From an uncultured Acetatifactor sp. (GTDB lineage Bacteria > Bacillota > Clostridia > Lachnospirales > Lachnospiraceae), in NCBI GenBank assembly GCA_910579755.1, contig CAJTVB010000018.1:10010-74009 (forward strand): a stretch of DNA of 64,000 nt, written 5' to 3'. Below, one piece after another: positions 25,207-32,430 of the stretch. Position 1 is the stretch's first letter; each line of letters starts with the position of its first letter. The notes under the pieces were generated by a model. The model was not told the DNA's origin. It worked only from the letters and a program-made list of their open reading frames with translations, and made no database searches. The translations under genes and the position numbers were made by a program.

Positions 25207-26361
25207 ATGTCATATCAATTTATAATGCCGAAACAGATTTTTTACGGCCAGGGGGCGCTGGAACAGGCGGCCCCTGCCATTGCAGGCTGCGGCGGAAAGG
25301 CTCTGATCGTCACTGATCCGGTGATGGTGAAGCTTGGAAATGTGGAGATAGTCACCAAAATGCTGGAGCAGACGGGAGTGGGATATGCGGTTTATGAAGG
25401 TGTCACAGGAGAGCCCACGGACAAAATGGTGGAAGCGGGACTGGACATGTGGAAGCAGGAACAGTGTGATTTCCTGATCGCCGTAGGGGGAGGATCCCCC
25501 ATCGACACCATGAAGGCCATCGGAGTAGTGGCGATAAAAGGAGGCTCTATTAACGACTGGTACGGAAAGGAAATAAACGGGGCGCTGCCGCCCATGGCGG
25601 CTATTCCCACCACCAGCGGAACCGGGTCGGAGGCCACCCAGTTTACCATTATTACCAACACCCGGGAAGACATCAAGATGCTGCTGAAGGGAAAGACCCT
25701 GATGCCGGATATTGCCGTGGACGATCCCAGGTTTACCATGACGGCGCCTCCGGCCATTACGGCGGCCACCGGTCTGGACGCGCTCTGCCATGCGGCGGAA
25801 GCCTATACCTCCCGCAAGGCACAGCCCATGACGGATACGCTGGCGGTCAGCGCAGTGAAGCGAATATTCCGCTATCTGCCGGAATGCTTTTCCCACGGTG
25901 ACAATGCAGATGCCCGTGCCCAGATGAGTCTGGCAGCCCTGGAGGCGGGAATTTCCTTTAACAATGCTTCCGTAACGGTAATTCACGGCATGAGCCGGCC
26001 CATCGGCGCTTTATTCCATGTGCCCCACGGCGTAAGCAACGCCATGCTTCTTTCCGCCTGCTTTGAGTATGTATATCGGGAAGCGGCGGACCGCTTTGCC
26101 GATTTGGGCAGGGCTATTGGAGCTGCCGGAGCGGAAGAATCCGACGAGAAGGCGGCGGAAAAATTTATTCAGGCCTGCAGGGAGCTGTGTATATCCTGCG
26201 GGATCCCTACTCTGGAGGAATACGGAATAGACAGAGAAGTATTTATGGAAAGCATCCCGAAGATGACAAAGGATGCCATAGCCTCCGGTTCTCCGGCCAA
26301 CACCAGGAAGGAGCTGTCCCAGGAGGATATTACCACAATCTACAAGGCTTTGTGGAGCTAA
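25207..26361 (+). CDS. Iron-containing alcohol dehydrogenase
   Basis: A 384-residue group III (Fe-ADH) dehydrogenase. The cofactor-binding motif is GGGSPIDTMK at about residue 96, TTSGTGSEAT follows, and the metal ligands lie in GLDALCHAAEAY and in HGMSRPIGALFHVPHG. It lies 21 bases after iolG in the same operon, and no iolA (malonate-semialdehyde dehydrogenase) is present. A plausible role is reduction of malonate semialdehyde to 3-hydroxypropionate as an NADH sink. That role is inference; lactaldehyde or butanol reductases look similar. Confidence 0.88.
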   Translation: MSYQFIMPKQIFYGQGALEQAAPAIAGCGGKALIVTDPVMVKLGNVEIVTKMLEQTGVGYAVYEGVTGEPTDKMVEAGLDMWKQEQCDFLIAVGGGSPIDTMKAIGVVAIKGGSINDWYGKEINGALPPMAAIPTTSGTGSEATQFTIITNTREDIKMLLKGKTLMPDIAVDDPRFTMTAPPAITAATGLDALCHAAEAYTSRKAQPMTDTLAVSAVKRIFRYLPECFSHGDNADARAQMSLAALEAGISFNNASVTVIHGMSRPIGALFHVPHGVSNAMLLSACFEYVYREAADRFADLGRAIGAAGAEESDEKAAEKFIQACRELCISCGIPTLEEYGIDREVFMESIPKMTKDAIASGSPANTRKELSQEDITTIYKALWS

Positions 26362-26443
26362 GAAAAGTTGAATCCAGCTTGGCGAAGCTGTCTGCTGATT
26401 CTCACGTGGCTGTGAATAGTAAGATTGAAACAAATAAAAGGTA
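26362..26443. other. Convergent intergenic gap after the inositol operon
   Basis: Short gap between the Fe-ADH stop and the cspA-type terminator. No separate plus-strand terminator with a T run is visible; the shared hairpin at 26450-26485 may serve both directions. Confidence 0.4.
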
Positions 26444-26485
26444 CAAAAAAGAACGGGCAGAAAGCAATTGCTTTTTACCCGTTCT
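26444..26485 (-). terminator. Terminator of the cold-shock gene
   Basis: On the minus strand AGAACGGG (26478-26485) pairs with CCCGTTCT (26450-26457), with further pairing inside through AAAGC/GCTTT. Six U residues follow at 26445-26450. It is a strong intrinsic terminator 29 bases after the stop. Confidence 0.85.
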
Positions 26486-26513
26486 CTTTCGCACTCTCTA
26501 TAGGGCAGCTGCC

Positions 26514-26729
26514 TTATGCTACAACTGTAACATTGGTAGCGCGGATCTTGCTGCTGTTCTGAGGATCGCATTCGGTGTCGAAAGTAACCTTCTGGCCTTC
26601 CTCCAGGGACTTGAATCCGTCAGCATTGATAGCGGAGAAATGTACGAACACCTCTTCGCCGGTTGCATCATTTGTGATGAAACCATAACCCTTCTGTGCG
26701 TTAAACCATTTTACTGTACCGTTATTCAT
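26514..26729 (-). CDS. Cold-shock domain protein, CspA family
   Basis: A 71-residue single cold-shock domain. RNP1 is KGYGFITND and RNP2 is VFVHFSAI, the aromatic residues that bind single-stranded RNA or DNA, after the NGTVKWFNAQ start. The length is slightly over the usual 65-70. It acts as an RNA chaperone. AGGAGG stands nine bases before the ATG. A long structured leader precedes it, described separately, so its expression is probably controlled at the RNA level. Confidence 0.95.
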   Translation of the reverse strand: MNNGTVKWFNAQKGYGFITNDATGEEVFVHFSAINADGFKSLEEGQKVTFDTECDPQNSSKIRATNVTVVA

Positions 26730-26751
26730 TTGTTGGTACCTCCTTAAATAT

Positions 26752-26835
26752 TATGTGATTCTAAAGCAAGGGCAAAAAAATCACATATTTTTGTAAACCA
26801 TCATCAAAGTAACAATGACTTACAAAAATATGTGA
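26752..26835 (-). promoter_or_regulatory. Structured leader of the cold-shock gene with mutually exclusive hairpins
   Basis: Three segments interact in the minus-strand mRNA. Segment A (26820-26835) pairs perfectly over 16 bases with segment B (26781-26796). Segment B, extended to 26779-26787, also pairs over nine bases with segment C (26752-26760). C lies directly before the ribosome site. The A-B stem is followed by seven U residues, so it has the form of an attenuator. A-B and B-C cannot coexist. This is what one expects of a temperature- or chaperone-sensitive leader; no known riboswitch family is recognised. Confidence 0.7.
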
Positions 26836-26861
26836 GTTCAATGACTTTCACTTAGAATACG

Positions 26862-26911
26862 ATTATAGTGTAGCACCCTTGTTGACGAAATGTCAACATA
26901 TTTTTTATAAA
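26862..26911. promoter_or_regulatory. Back-to-back promoters sharing one palindrome
   Basis: TTGAC-GAAAT-GTCAA at 26882-26896 gives the -35 of both directions. For the minus-strand cold-shock gene, TTGACA (26891-26896) is followed after 18 bases by an extended -10, TG-C-TACACT (TACACT at 26867-26872). For the plus-strand EIIA-like gene, TTGACG (26882-26887) is followed after 18 bases by TATAAA (26906-26911). Polymerase binding at one should exclude the other. Confidence 0.65.
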
Positions 26912-27017
26912 ATTTTTCTAAACTTGCAGATATTCCATTTGGAGGCATATTTTCTGCATTTTTGGGACAAAATGGTAGAAGACAGAAAGGCCCGAGACGA
27001 TAGGAGGCGAATACGGT

Positions 27018-27734
27018 ATGATGTGGTATTTTTTTGTGTTGACAGCTGTGACGGGAGCCGCCATGACAGCCGGGTTCTGCATGGGAAGAATAACGGGGAG
27101 AAAAGGAGAATCGGAGGTAGAAACAGAAGGGGATGCCTGGGAAGAGGGGGACAGAATGCCGGGGAATAAAAAGGCATCGGAAGACGGAAAGCCGCCGGCA
27201 GGCAGAAGGACAGCGGGAAACGGAGAGCGCCAGGGGGATGAAAGAGCGTCCGGCGGCAGGAAACCGGAAAAGGAGCGCAGAGTCGAAAGGCATGGGAATT
27301 GCGGCTATGTGGGAAGTCCTGTGTCAGGACAGGTTCTAGGGCTTAAGGAAGGAGAATGTCCCTCCATTGTAATCGATCCCAGGGAAGACAGATTGTACGC
27401 GCCTGCCAATGGAAAGATCAACAGATTATTTCCCATGGGCAATGCGCTTTTATTTCATACGGAGTTTGGAACGGAGCTTTTTATTCAGGCAGGAGATGCC
27501 CGGGATGACCTTCTTGGCAGGTATTTCCGTCCCCGGGTTCTGCAAAATGAAATAGTGGGAAAGGGTAAGCTGCTGCTGGAATTTGACAGACAGGGACTGG
27601 AGGCGGAGGGTATATCGCCGGAGGTGTCCGTACGTCTGGAAAACCGCTCCTATGACAGCGATATCCTGTCTGTTTCCGGAGAAAATGTCAGAACAGGCGA
27701 GGACATTATTCAAATCAGAATGGAGGAGGCATAA
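27018..27734 (+). CDS. Membrane-anchored EIIA(Glc)-like protein lacking both active-site histidines
   Basis: A 238-residue protein. One N-terminal membrane helix (about 3-22) is followed by a charged, low-complexity linker (25-95). The rest is a PTS EIIA glucose-family domain (98-235: GYVGSPVSGQVLGL, then DRLYAPANGKINRLFP). In EIIA(Glc) the phosphorylated and supporting histidines lie in a 'NHAF' and an 'LFVHFG' context. Here those positions read GNAL (Asn142) and LFIQAG (Gln157). It therefore cannot carry phosphate in the known way. It may be a regulatory pseudo-enzyme or act as a binding module. AGGAGG precedes the ATG. Confidence 0.78.
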   Translation: MMWYFFVLTAVTGAAMTAGFCMGRITGRKGESEVETEGDAWEEGDRMPGNKKASEDGKPPAGRRTAGNGERQGDERASGGRKPEKERRVERHGNCGYVGSPVSGQVLGLKEGECPSIVIDPREDRLYAPANGKINRLFPMGNALLFHTEFGTELFIQAGDARDDLLGRYFRPRVLQNEIVGKGKLLLEFDRQGLEAEGISPEVSVRLENRSYDSDILSVSGENVRTGEDIIQIRMEEA

Positions 27735-27749
27735 TTTTTCTATTATCCC

Positions 27750-27801
27750 TTGACAAATACCCCGTTGGGGTATATTATAAAAATACCCCAATGGGGTATT
27801 T
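27750..27801 (+). promoter_or_regulatory. Promoter of csoR-copA with two CsoR-type operators
   Basis: TTGACA (27750-27755) and TATTAT (27773-27778) are 17 bases apart. A palindrome of the TACCCC/GGGGTA type occupies the spacer (27757-27773), and a second lies just past the -10 (27781-27801, nine-base arms around AAT). The form TACCC-N-GGGTA is that of copper-sensing CsoR sites. Bound CsoR would block polymerase at both places; Cu(I) would release it. Confidence 0.88.
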
Positions 27802-27883
27802 GCTTCCGGCACTGTGAAAAATTGATTGGTATGCCCAAGAGGGTGCGCAAACACTCCTCTATAAGCGGGCACGGGGGATAATC

Positions 27884-28249
27884 ATGAAAGAGAACGATAT
27901 GAAATGTCATGAAATGGGAGAACAGGATGGGGAAGACTGCTTCAAAGAAGCGTCCCAGTCCTGCAGCTGTCATCAAAAGTCTGTGCCCAGGGACCAGAGG
28001 GAGCTGAGACAGCTGAAAAATCGGCTGAGCCGTATGACGGGACAGCTGGCGGGAATCGGAAAAATGCTGGATGAAAATCGCTACTGCGGCGACATTCTGA
28101 CCCAGGTGGCGGCAGTGGAAAGTGCGCTTCAGTCCTTTGGGTACGTGATTTTAAAGGAACATATGGAAACCTGCGTGGTGGAGGAGATCCGGAAGGGAAA
28201 TTCGGATATTGTGGATGAGGCGGTGGAGCTGATGAAGAAGCTGAAGTGA
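27884..28249 (+). CDS. csoR: Copper-sensing repressor, CsoR/FrmR family
   Basis: A 121-residue all-helical DUF156 repressor. The core LKNRLSRMTGQLAGIGKML is typical. The Cu(I) ligand set Cys-His-Cys is present: Cys in NRYCGDIL, then His and Cys in EHMETCV. The first 35 residues are an added, Cys/His-rich tail (several Cys and His, including SCSCHQ) that most CsoR proteins lack and that might bind metal. It is preceded by two matching operators and lies upstream of copA, so it is autoregulated and controls copper export. Confidence 0.92.
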   Translation: MKENDMKCHEMGEQDGEDCFKEASQSCSCHQKSVPRDQRELRQLKNRLSRMTGQLAGIGKMLDENRYCGDILTQVAAVESALQSFGYVILKEHMETCVVEEIRKGNSDIVDEAVELMKKLK

Positions 28250-28336
28250 TCACCGGAGAGTTCATTTGGCAGAATTATAAAGGGATGCCTGCCCCAGGCG
28301 GGCACAGTGCCCCGGGTGGGCACAGGGGGTATGACA

Positions 28337-31129
28337 ATGAAGGAGAGATATCATATATCAGGGATGACCTGCTCGGCCTGTTCTTCCCATGTGGAAAAGG
28401 CTGTGAGAAAGCTTGAGGGTGTGGAGAGCGCTTCCGTGAACCTGCTGACGGAGACCATGGAGATTGCCTATGACGGAGAAAAGCTGGACCAGGATAAAAT
28501 TCAGGCGGCGGTGGAAAGAGCCGGTTACGGCGCGTCCCTGATCATCGGAGGAAGCGGCAGTCGGCGGGAGGCATCCCAAGAGCCGGAATCCGGGAAGCTG
28601 TGCGGTACGACCGGAAGCTGTGCCGCCCGTTCCCCGGAGGGAAAAGGGGGAAAAGGCGCCCGTGACAGTCTGGAGCGCAGGGCCCGGGAAGAGACAAGAG
28701 CCATGAAGCTTCGGCTGGGGATTTCTGTGGGTTTTCTGATTCCGCTGATGTACGTGGCCATGTATCACATGGTTCATGAGGGGCTGGGCATTCCCATGCC
28801 GGAGCTGGTACACAGATACATTCATGGAAATGGGAATGCCATAACCTTTGCCCTGACCCAGCTTATTTTGGTCTTGCCTATTTTGTACATGAACCGGAAA
28901 TTCTTTTCGGTGGGCTTTCGGACTTTGCTGCATGGCAGTCCCAATATGGACAGTCTGATTGCCCTGGGGGCTTCCGCGTCTGTGGTTTACGGCGTATTTG
29001 CCATGTACCGGATCAGCTATGGCCTGGGCCACGGCGATATGGCTGTGGTGGAGCAGTATTCCCATGACCTGTATTTTGAATCGGCGGGGATGATCCTGAC
29101 ACTGATTACAGTAGGAAAGTATCTGGAGAGCCGCTCCAAGGGCAAGACCAGCGAGGCCATCACCAGACTCATGAATCTGTCGCCCAAAACAGCGGTGGTA
29201 CTTGGAGAGGACGGACTGGAGAAGGAAATTCCCACGGAGCTTCTGAAGCAGGGGGACATCTTTCTGGTAAAGCCAGGGAGCCTGGTGCCGGTGGACGGTA
29301 CGGTGCTGGAGGGAAATTCCAGTGTGGATGAAGCGGCCATCACCGGTGAAAGCGTGCCAGTGGAGAAAAGCCAGGGCGACAGGGTAGTGTCAGCCACAGT
29401 AAATAAGGCCGGTTTTCTGAAATGCCGGGCCGACAGGGTGGGGGAGGATACCACACTGTCCCAGATCATCCGTCTGGTGGAGGAAGCCAGCGCCAGCAAG
29501 GCCCCCATTGCCCAGCTGGCCGATAAGGTGGCGGGGGTGTTTGTGCCGGTGGTGATCGTCATTTCCCTGGTGACGCTGGCAGGGTGGATGTTGGCTGGGG
29601 CCGGCGCGGAATTTGCCATTTCCACGGCCATTGCGGTGCTGGTGATCTCCTGTCCCTGCGCGCTGGGGCTGGCCACTCCCGTGGCTATCATGGTGGGTAC
29701 GGGAGTGGGAGCCGGACATGGAATTTTGATTAAGTCCGGTCAGGCCCTGCAGCAGGCAAGAGACATTGACACAGTAGTCATGGATAAGACGGGAACCATT
29801 ACCGCAGGCCGGCTGAAGGTTATGGAGGCAGGGGTCTGGGTCCAGGACATGAGCCTTGGAACCTTTATGCAGATTACGGCGGCACTGGAAAAAATGAGCG
29901 AGCATCCGCTGGCGGAGGCGGTGGTGGAGGACGCACGCCGCCAGGGTCTGGAGCTTCCCCGTGTGAGAGACTTTAAAGCCGTATTTGGCAGAGGCGTTGA
30001 GGGGGTGCTGGATCAGGATATTCCGCCGAAGCCCTTTGTGCCGAAGGAAGCGGACGGTCCCGGGGTGATTTTGGAAAAGGGAGCTTCATCACCCTCGGCG
30101 TTGACCGGAGGGCGCCTGGACAGGGGTGCTTCGGCAGGCACCCGATATCTGGTGGGCAATGAGGCGTATCTGAAGGAAAATAACATTTCCATCGACTCCA
30201 TGGTCCGTCAGGCCATTGAGCGAATGGCCGACGAAGGGATGACTCCTTTGCTGGCAGCGGAAGAGGGCCGGTTTCTGGGAGTGCTCGGCGTAGCCGATGA
30301 GATCAAGGAAAGCTCCCGGGAGGCCATACAGCGGTTTGGGCAGATGGGAATCCATGTGGTGATGCTCACCGGAGACAACCGGCGCACGGCGGAGGCCGTC
30401 AGAGCCCGCCTGGATATTCCCGAGGTGGCGGCGGAGGTGCTGCCCCAGGATAAGGAAAAAAAGATCAGCGCCCTGCGGGAGGCGGGACATAAGGTGGCCA
30501 TGATCGGAGACGGCATCAATGATGCCCCGGCCCTGGCAGCCGCTGACGTAGGCATGGCCATCGGCGCCGGAACGGACGTGGCTATGGAAAGCGCGGATAT
30601 TATTCTGATGAAGAGTGATCTGCGGGATGCGGTGACGGCGGTGGGCTTGAGCCGTGCGGTGATCCGCAATATCAAGCAGAACCTGTTTTGGGCCTTTTTT
30701 TACAATTGTGTGGGGATTCCCCTGGCGGCAGGATTGTGGTATCCTGTTTTTGGGATCAAGCTGAATCCCATGTTCGGCGCGGCGGCCATGAGTCTGAGCA
30801 GTATTTTTGTGGTGGGCAACGCCCTCAGGCTTCGAGGCTTTAAAAGCGGCTTTAAGCTGAAAAGCGGCTTGAAGATTGAAAATGCCGGGAAAACCGGTGA
30901 GAAAGAAAGGAGTAAAATTATGACAAGGACATTGACAATCGAGGGAATGATGTGCGGACACTGCACCGGCAGGGTTCAGAAGGCTCTGGAGGCTGTGGAG
31001 GGCGTAAAGTCTGTGACCATGAGCCTGGAGGCAAAGACGGCTGTGGTGGAGCTGGAGGGTGAGGCTTCCGAGGAAACCCTGACAGCGGCAGTGACGGAAG
31101 CAGGCTATGAGGTAAAAGCGATCTCCTGA
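28337..31129 (+). CDS. copA: Copper-exporting P1B-type ATPase with C-terminal HMA domain
   Basis: A 930-residue membrane ATPase. An N-terminal HMA domain (GMTCSACSS) is followed by a Pro/Gly/Ser linker. The membrane Cu site is SCPCALG, the phosphorylation site DKTGTITAG, the nucleotide-binding SEHPLAEAVV, and the hinge GDGINDAPALAAADV. A second HMA domain (GMMCGHCTG) lies at the extreme C-terminus. The N-domain has an insertion of about 35 residues. I start it at 28337, where AGGGGG is seven bases upstream; GTG at 28307 is possible. It lies 87 bases after csoR in the same operon. The C-terminal HMA can probably also be made alone. Confidence 0.93.
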   Translation: MKERYHISGMTCSACSSHVEKAVRKLEGVESASVNLLTETMEIAYDGEKLDQDKIQAAVERAGYGASLIIGGSGSRREASQEPESGKLCGTTGSCAARSPEGKGGKGARDSLERRAREETRAMKLRLGISVGFLIPLMYVAMYHMVHEGLGIPMPELVHRYIHGNGNAITFALTQLILVLPILYMNRKFFSVGFRTLLHGSPNMDSLIALGASASVVYGVFAMYRISYGLGHGDMAVVEQYSHDLYFESAGMILTLITVGKYLESRSKGKTSEAITRLMNLSPKTAVVLGEDGLEKEIPTELLKQGDIFLVKPGSLVPVDGTVLEGNSSVDEAAITGESVPVEKSQGDRVVSATVNKAGFLKCRADRVGEDTTLSQIIRLVEEASASKAPIAQLADKVAGVFVPVVIVISLVTLAGWMLAGAGAEFAISTAIAVLVISCPCALGLATPVAIMVGTGVGAGHGILIKSGQALQQARDIDTVVMDKTGTITAGRLKVMEAGVWVQDMSLGTFMQITAALEKMSEHPLAEAVVEDARRQGLELPRVRDFKAVFGRGVEGVLDQDIPPKPFVPKEADGPGVILEKGASSPSALTGGRLDRGASAGTRYLVGNEAYLKENNISIDSMVRQAIERMADEGMTPLLAAEEGRFLGVLGVADEIKESSREAIQRFGQMGIHVVMLTGDNRRTAEAVRARLDIPEVAAEVLPQDKEKKISALREAGHKVAMIGDGINDAPALAAADVGMAIGAGTDVAMESADIILMKSDLRDAVTAVGLSRAVIRNIKQNLFWAFFYNCVGIPLAAGLWYPVFGIKLNPMFGAAAMSLSSIFVVGNALRLRGFKSGFKLKSGLKIENAGKTGEKERSKIMTRTLTIEGMMCGHCTGRVQKALEAVEGVKSVTMSLEAKTAVVELEGEASEETLTAAVTEAGYEVKAIS
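30920..31129 (+). CDS. Candidate CopZ-like copper chaperone from an internal start in copA
   Basis: Codon 862 of copA (from 28337) is an ATG preceded by AAAGGAG at an ideal seven-base spacing, in frame. Translation from it gives a complete 69-residue HMA protein beginning MTRTLTIEGMMCGHC, with the CxxC Cu(I) site, ending at the copA stop. Free-standing CopZ has this size and layout. So this operon may make both CopA and CopZ from one gene. E. coli achieves a similar result by frameshifting in copA; here an internal start would do it. Not proven from sequence. Confidence 0.6.
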   Translation: MTRTLTIEGMMCGHCTGRVQKALEAVEGVKSVTMSLEAKTAVVELEGEASEETLTAAVTEAGYEVKAIS

Positions 31130-31159
31130 GGCGGATTACTTAAGATTTCTTTAGAAACC

Positions 31160-31188
31160 TTGAGCTGTCGGGAAAAATGTGTTACCTT
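31160..31188 (+). promoter_or_regulatory. Possible promoter of the MotA/MotB-like pair
   Basis: TTGAGC (31160-31165) and TACCTT (31183-31188) are 17 bases apart, about 78 bases before the start at 31267. The match is moderate. No terminator is seen after copA, so read-through is also possible. Confidence 0.45.
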
Positions 31189-31266
31189 ATAGAAGTAGCT
31201 TGCAAAGGCAATCAAATTTGTAAAGACAGTCAAATGGACGTGCACAGGTCGGCAGGGGGTAAACGG

Positions 31267-32430
31267 ATGAAAAACAGATCATATTATATACTGTTTGTGG
31301 TATATGCCATTGTTGTAGCTTTTGTCTTATATGTAAACGGTGTGTTTACAGGAGAGCAGAGCTCTCTGGTGAATCTGGCTATCAATATTGGATTCCTGAT
31401 TGTTATCGGCGTCCTGTTTTTGATCTCCGCCGTCAGCTTCGGCAGGCTCAATTCCGTTACGGATGAGCTGTCGGCCTTTGCCGCCCGGCTGCAGAAGGAA
31501 TATAAGGAGTCTAACGGAAAAAATCTGTGGACCGGCTACCAGGACCGCAAGGACGCTTTTGAGAACGAAGAGCTGCGGACGGCTTTCAATAAGTACAGAC
31601 TGCGGGTGAAGAGCCTTCGCACCAAAAGAGGGATCGCCCTTCCCTGTGATCTGGAGGAATATATCAATGAGAATCTTCTTGACAGGGTGGGGATGAACTT
31701 TTTCAACTCCGGGATCTCCGGCACCCTTACCGGCCTGGGAATTTTAGGCACCTTTCTGGGATTGTCCATGGGGCTGGGATCCTTCAGCGGTGATGACATT
31801 TATACCATTTCCGACAACGTAGGTCCTTTGCTCTCCGGCATGAAGGTGGCTTTTCATACCTCTGTGTACGGCATTTTCTTTTCGCTGGTATTTAATGTGA
31901 TTTATCGGAGCATCATGTCCGACGCCTATGAAAAACTGGAGGAATTTTTGTGCATGTTCCGTCAGACGGCTCAGCCGCAGGCAGTCAAGGAGGATGAGAA
32001 CAGTGCGGCCATGGTGGTGTACCAGGCGGGCATGTCCAATGCGCTGAAGCAGATACTGGATCTGCTGAAGGGTAATGCGGCGGAGCAGACTGCGGCGGTG
32101 GAGCGGATCGTGGACAGATTTACGGAACAGATGCAGACTTCTCTGGGAGCGGATTTCCGAAAGCTGGGAGGTACGCTGAAGGCCGCGGGAGAAGCCCAGG
32201 CTGTCAGCGCCGCCAATGCAAAGGAGCTGCTGGAGGCGGTGACCACGCTGGCACAGGTGAATAAAAGCGTGCAGCTGACGCTGGCGGAGATCATGGACAG
32301 ACAGGAACAGTTTGCCGGGGAACTGAAGGAGCAGAAGGAGAGGCTGGCAAGCTCCTGCAGTGAGCTGAGCGATGAGATTACGGGCCAGCTGTATGCCTTT
32401 GACCAGATGAGGAGCCTGTATGAAAAATAG
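31267..32430 (+). CDS. MotA/TolQ/ExbB-like proton channel subunit (ZorA-like)
   Basis: A 387-residue membrane protein. Two N-terminal membrane helices (about 4-24 and 32-55) are followed by a cytoplasmic helical region. The ExbB/MotA core pair is at about 140-165 (SGTLTGLGILGTFLGLSMGLG) and 185-210 (MKVAFHTSVYGIFFSLVFNVIY). A predicted helical tail of about 150 residues, with repeated Gln/Glu/Ala heptads, reaches the C-terminus. This matches ZorA of Zorya-type defence stators in plan, with a shorter tail. AGGGGG precedes the ATG at 31267; the longer frame to 31177 has no ribosome site. It overlaps its OmpA-domain partner by 11 bases. Confidence 0.8.
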   Translation: MKNRSYYILFVVYAIVVAFVLYVNGVFTGEQSSLVNLAINIGFLIVIGVLFLISAVSFGRLNSVTDELSAFAARLQKEYKESNGKNLWTGYQDRKDAFENEELRTAFNKYRLRVKSLRTKRGIALPCDLEEYINENLLDRVGMNFFNSGISGTLTGLGILGTFLGLSMGLGSFSGDDIYTISDNVGPLLSGMKVAFHTSVYGIFFSLVFNVIYRSIMSDAYEKLEEFLCMFRQTAQPQAVKEDENSAAMVVYQAGMSNALKQILDLLKGNAAEQTAAVERIVDRFTEQMQTSLGADFRKLGGTLKAAGEAQAVSAANAKELLEAVTTLAQVNKSVQLTLAEIMDRQEQFAGELKEQKERLASSCSELSDEITGQLYAFDQMRSLYEK

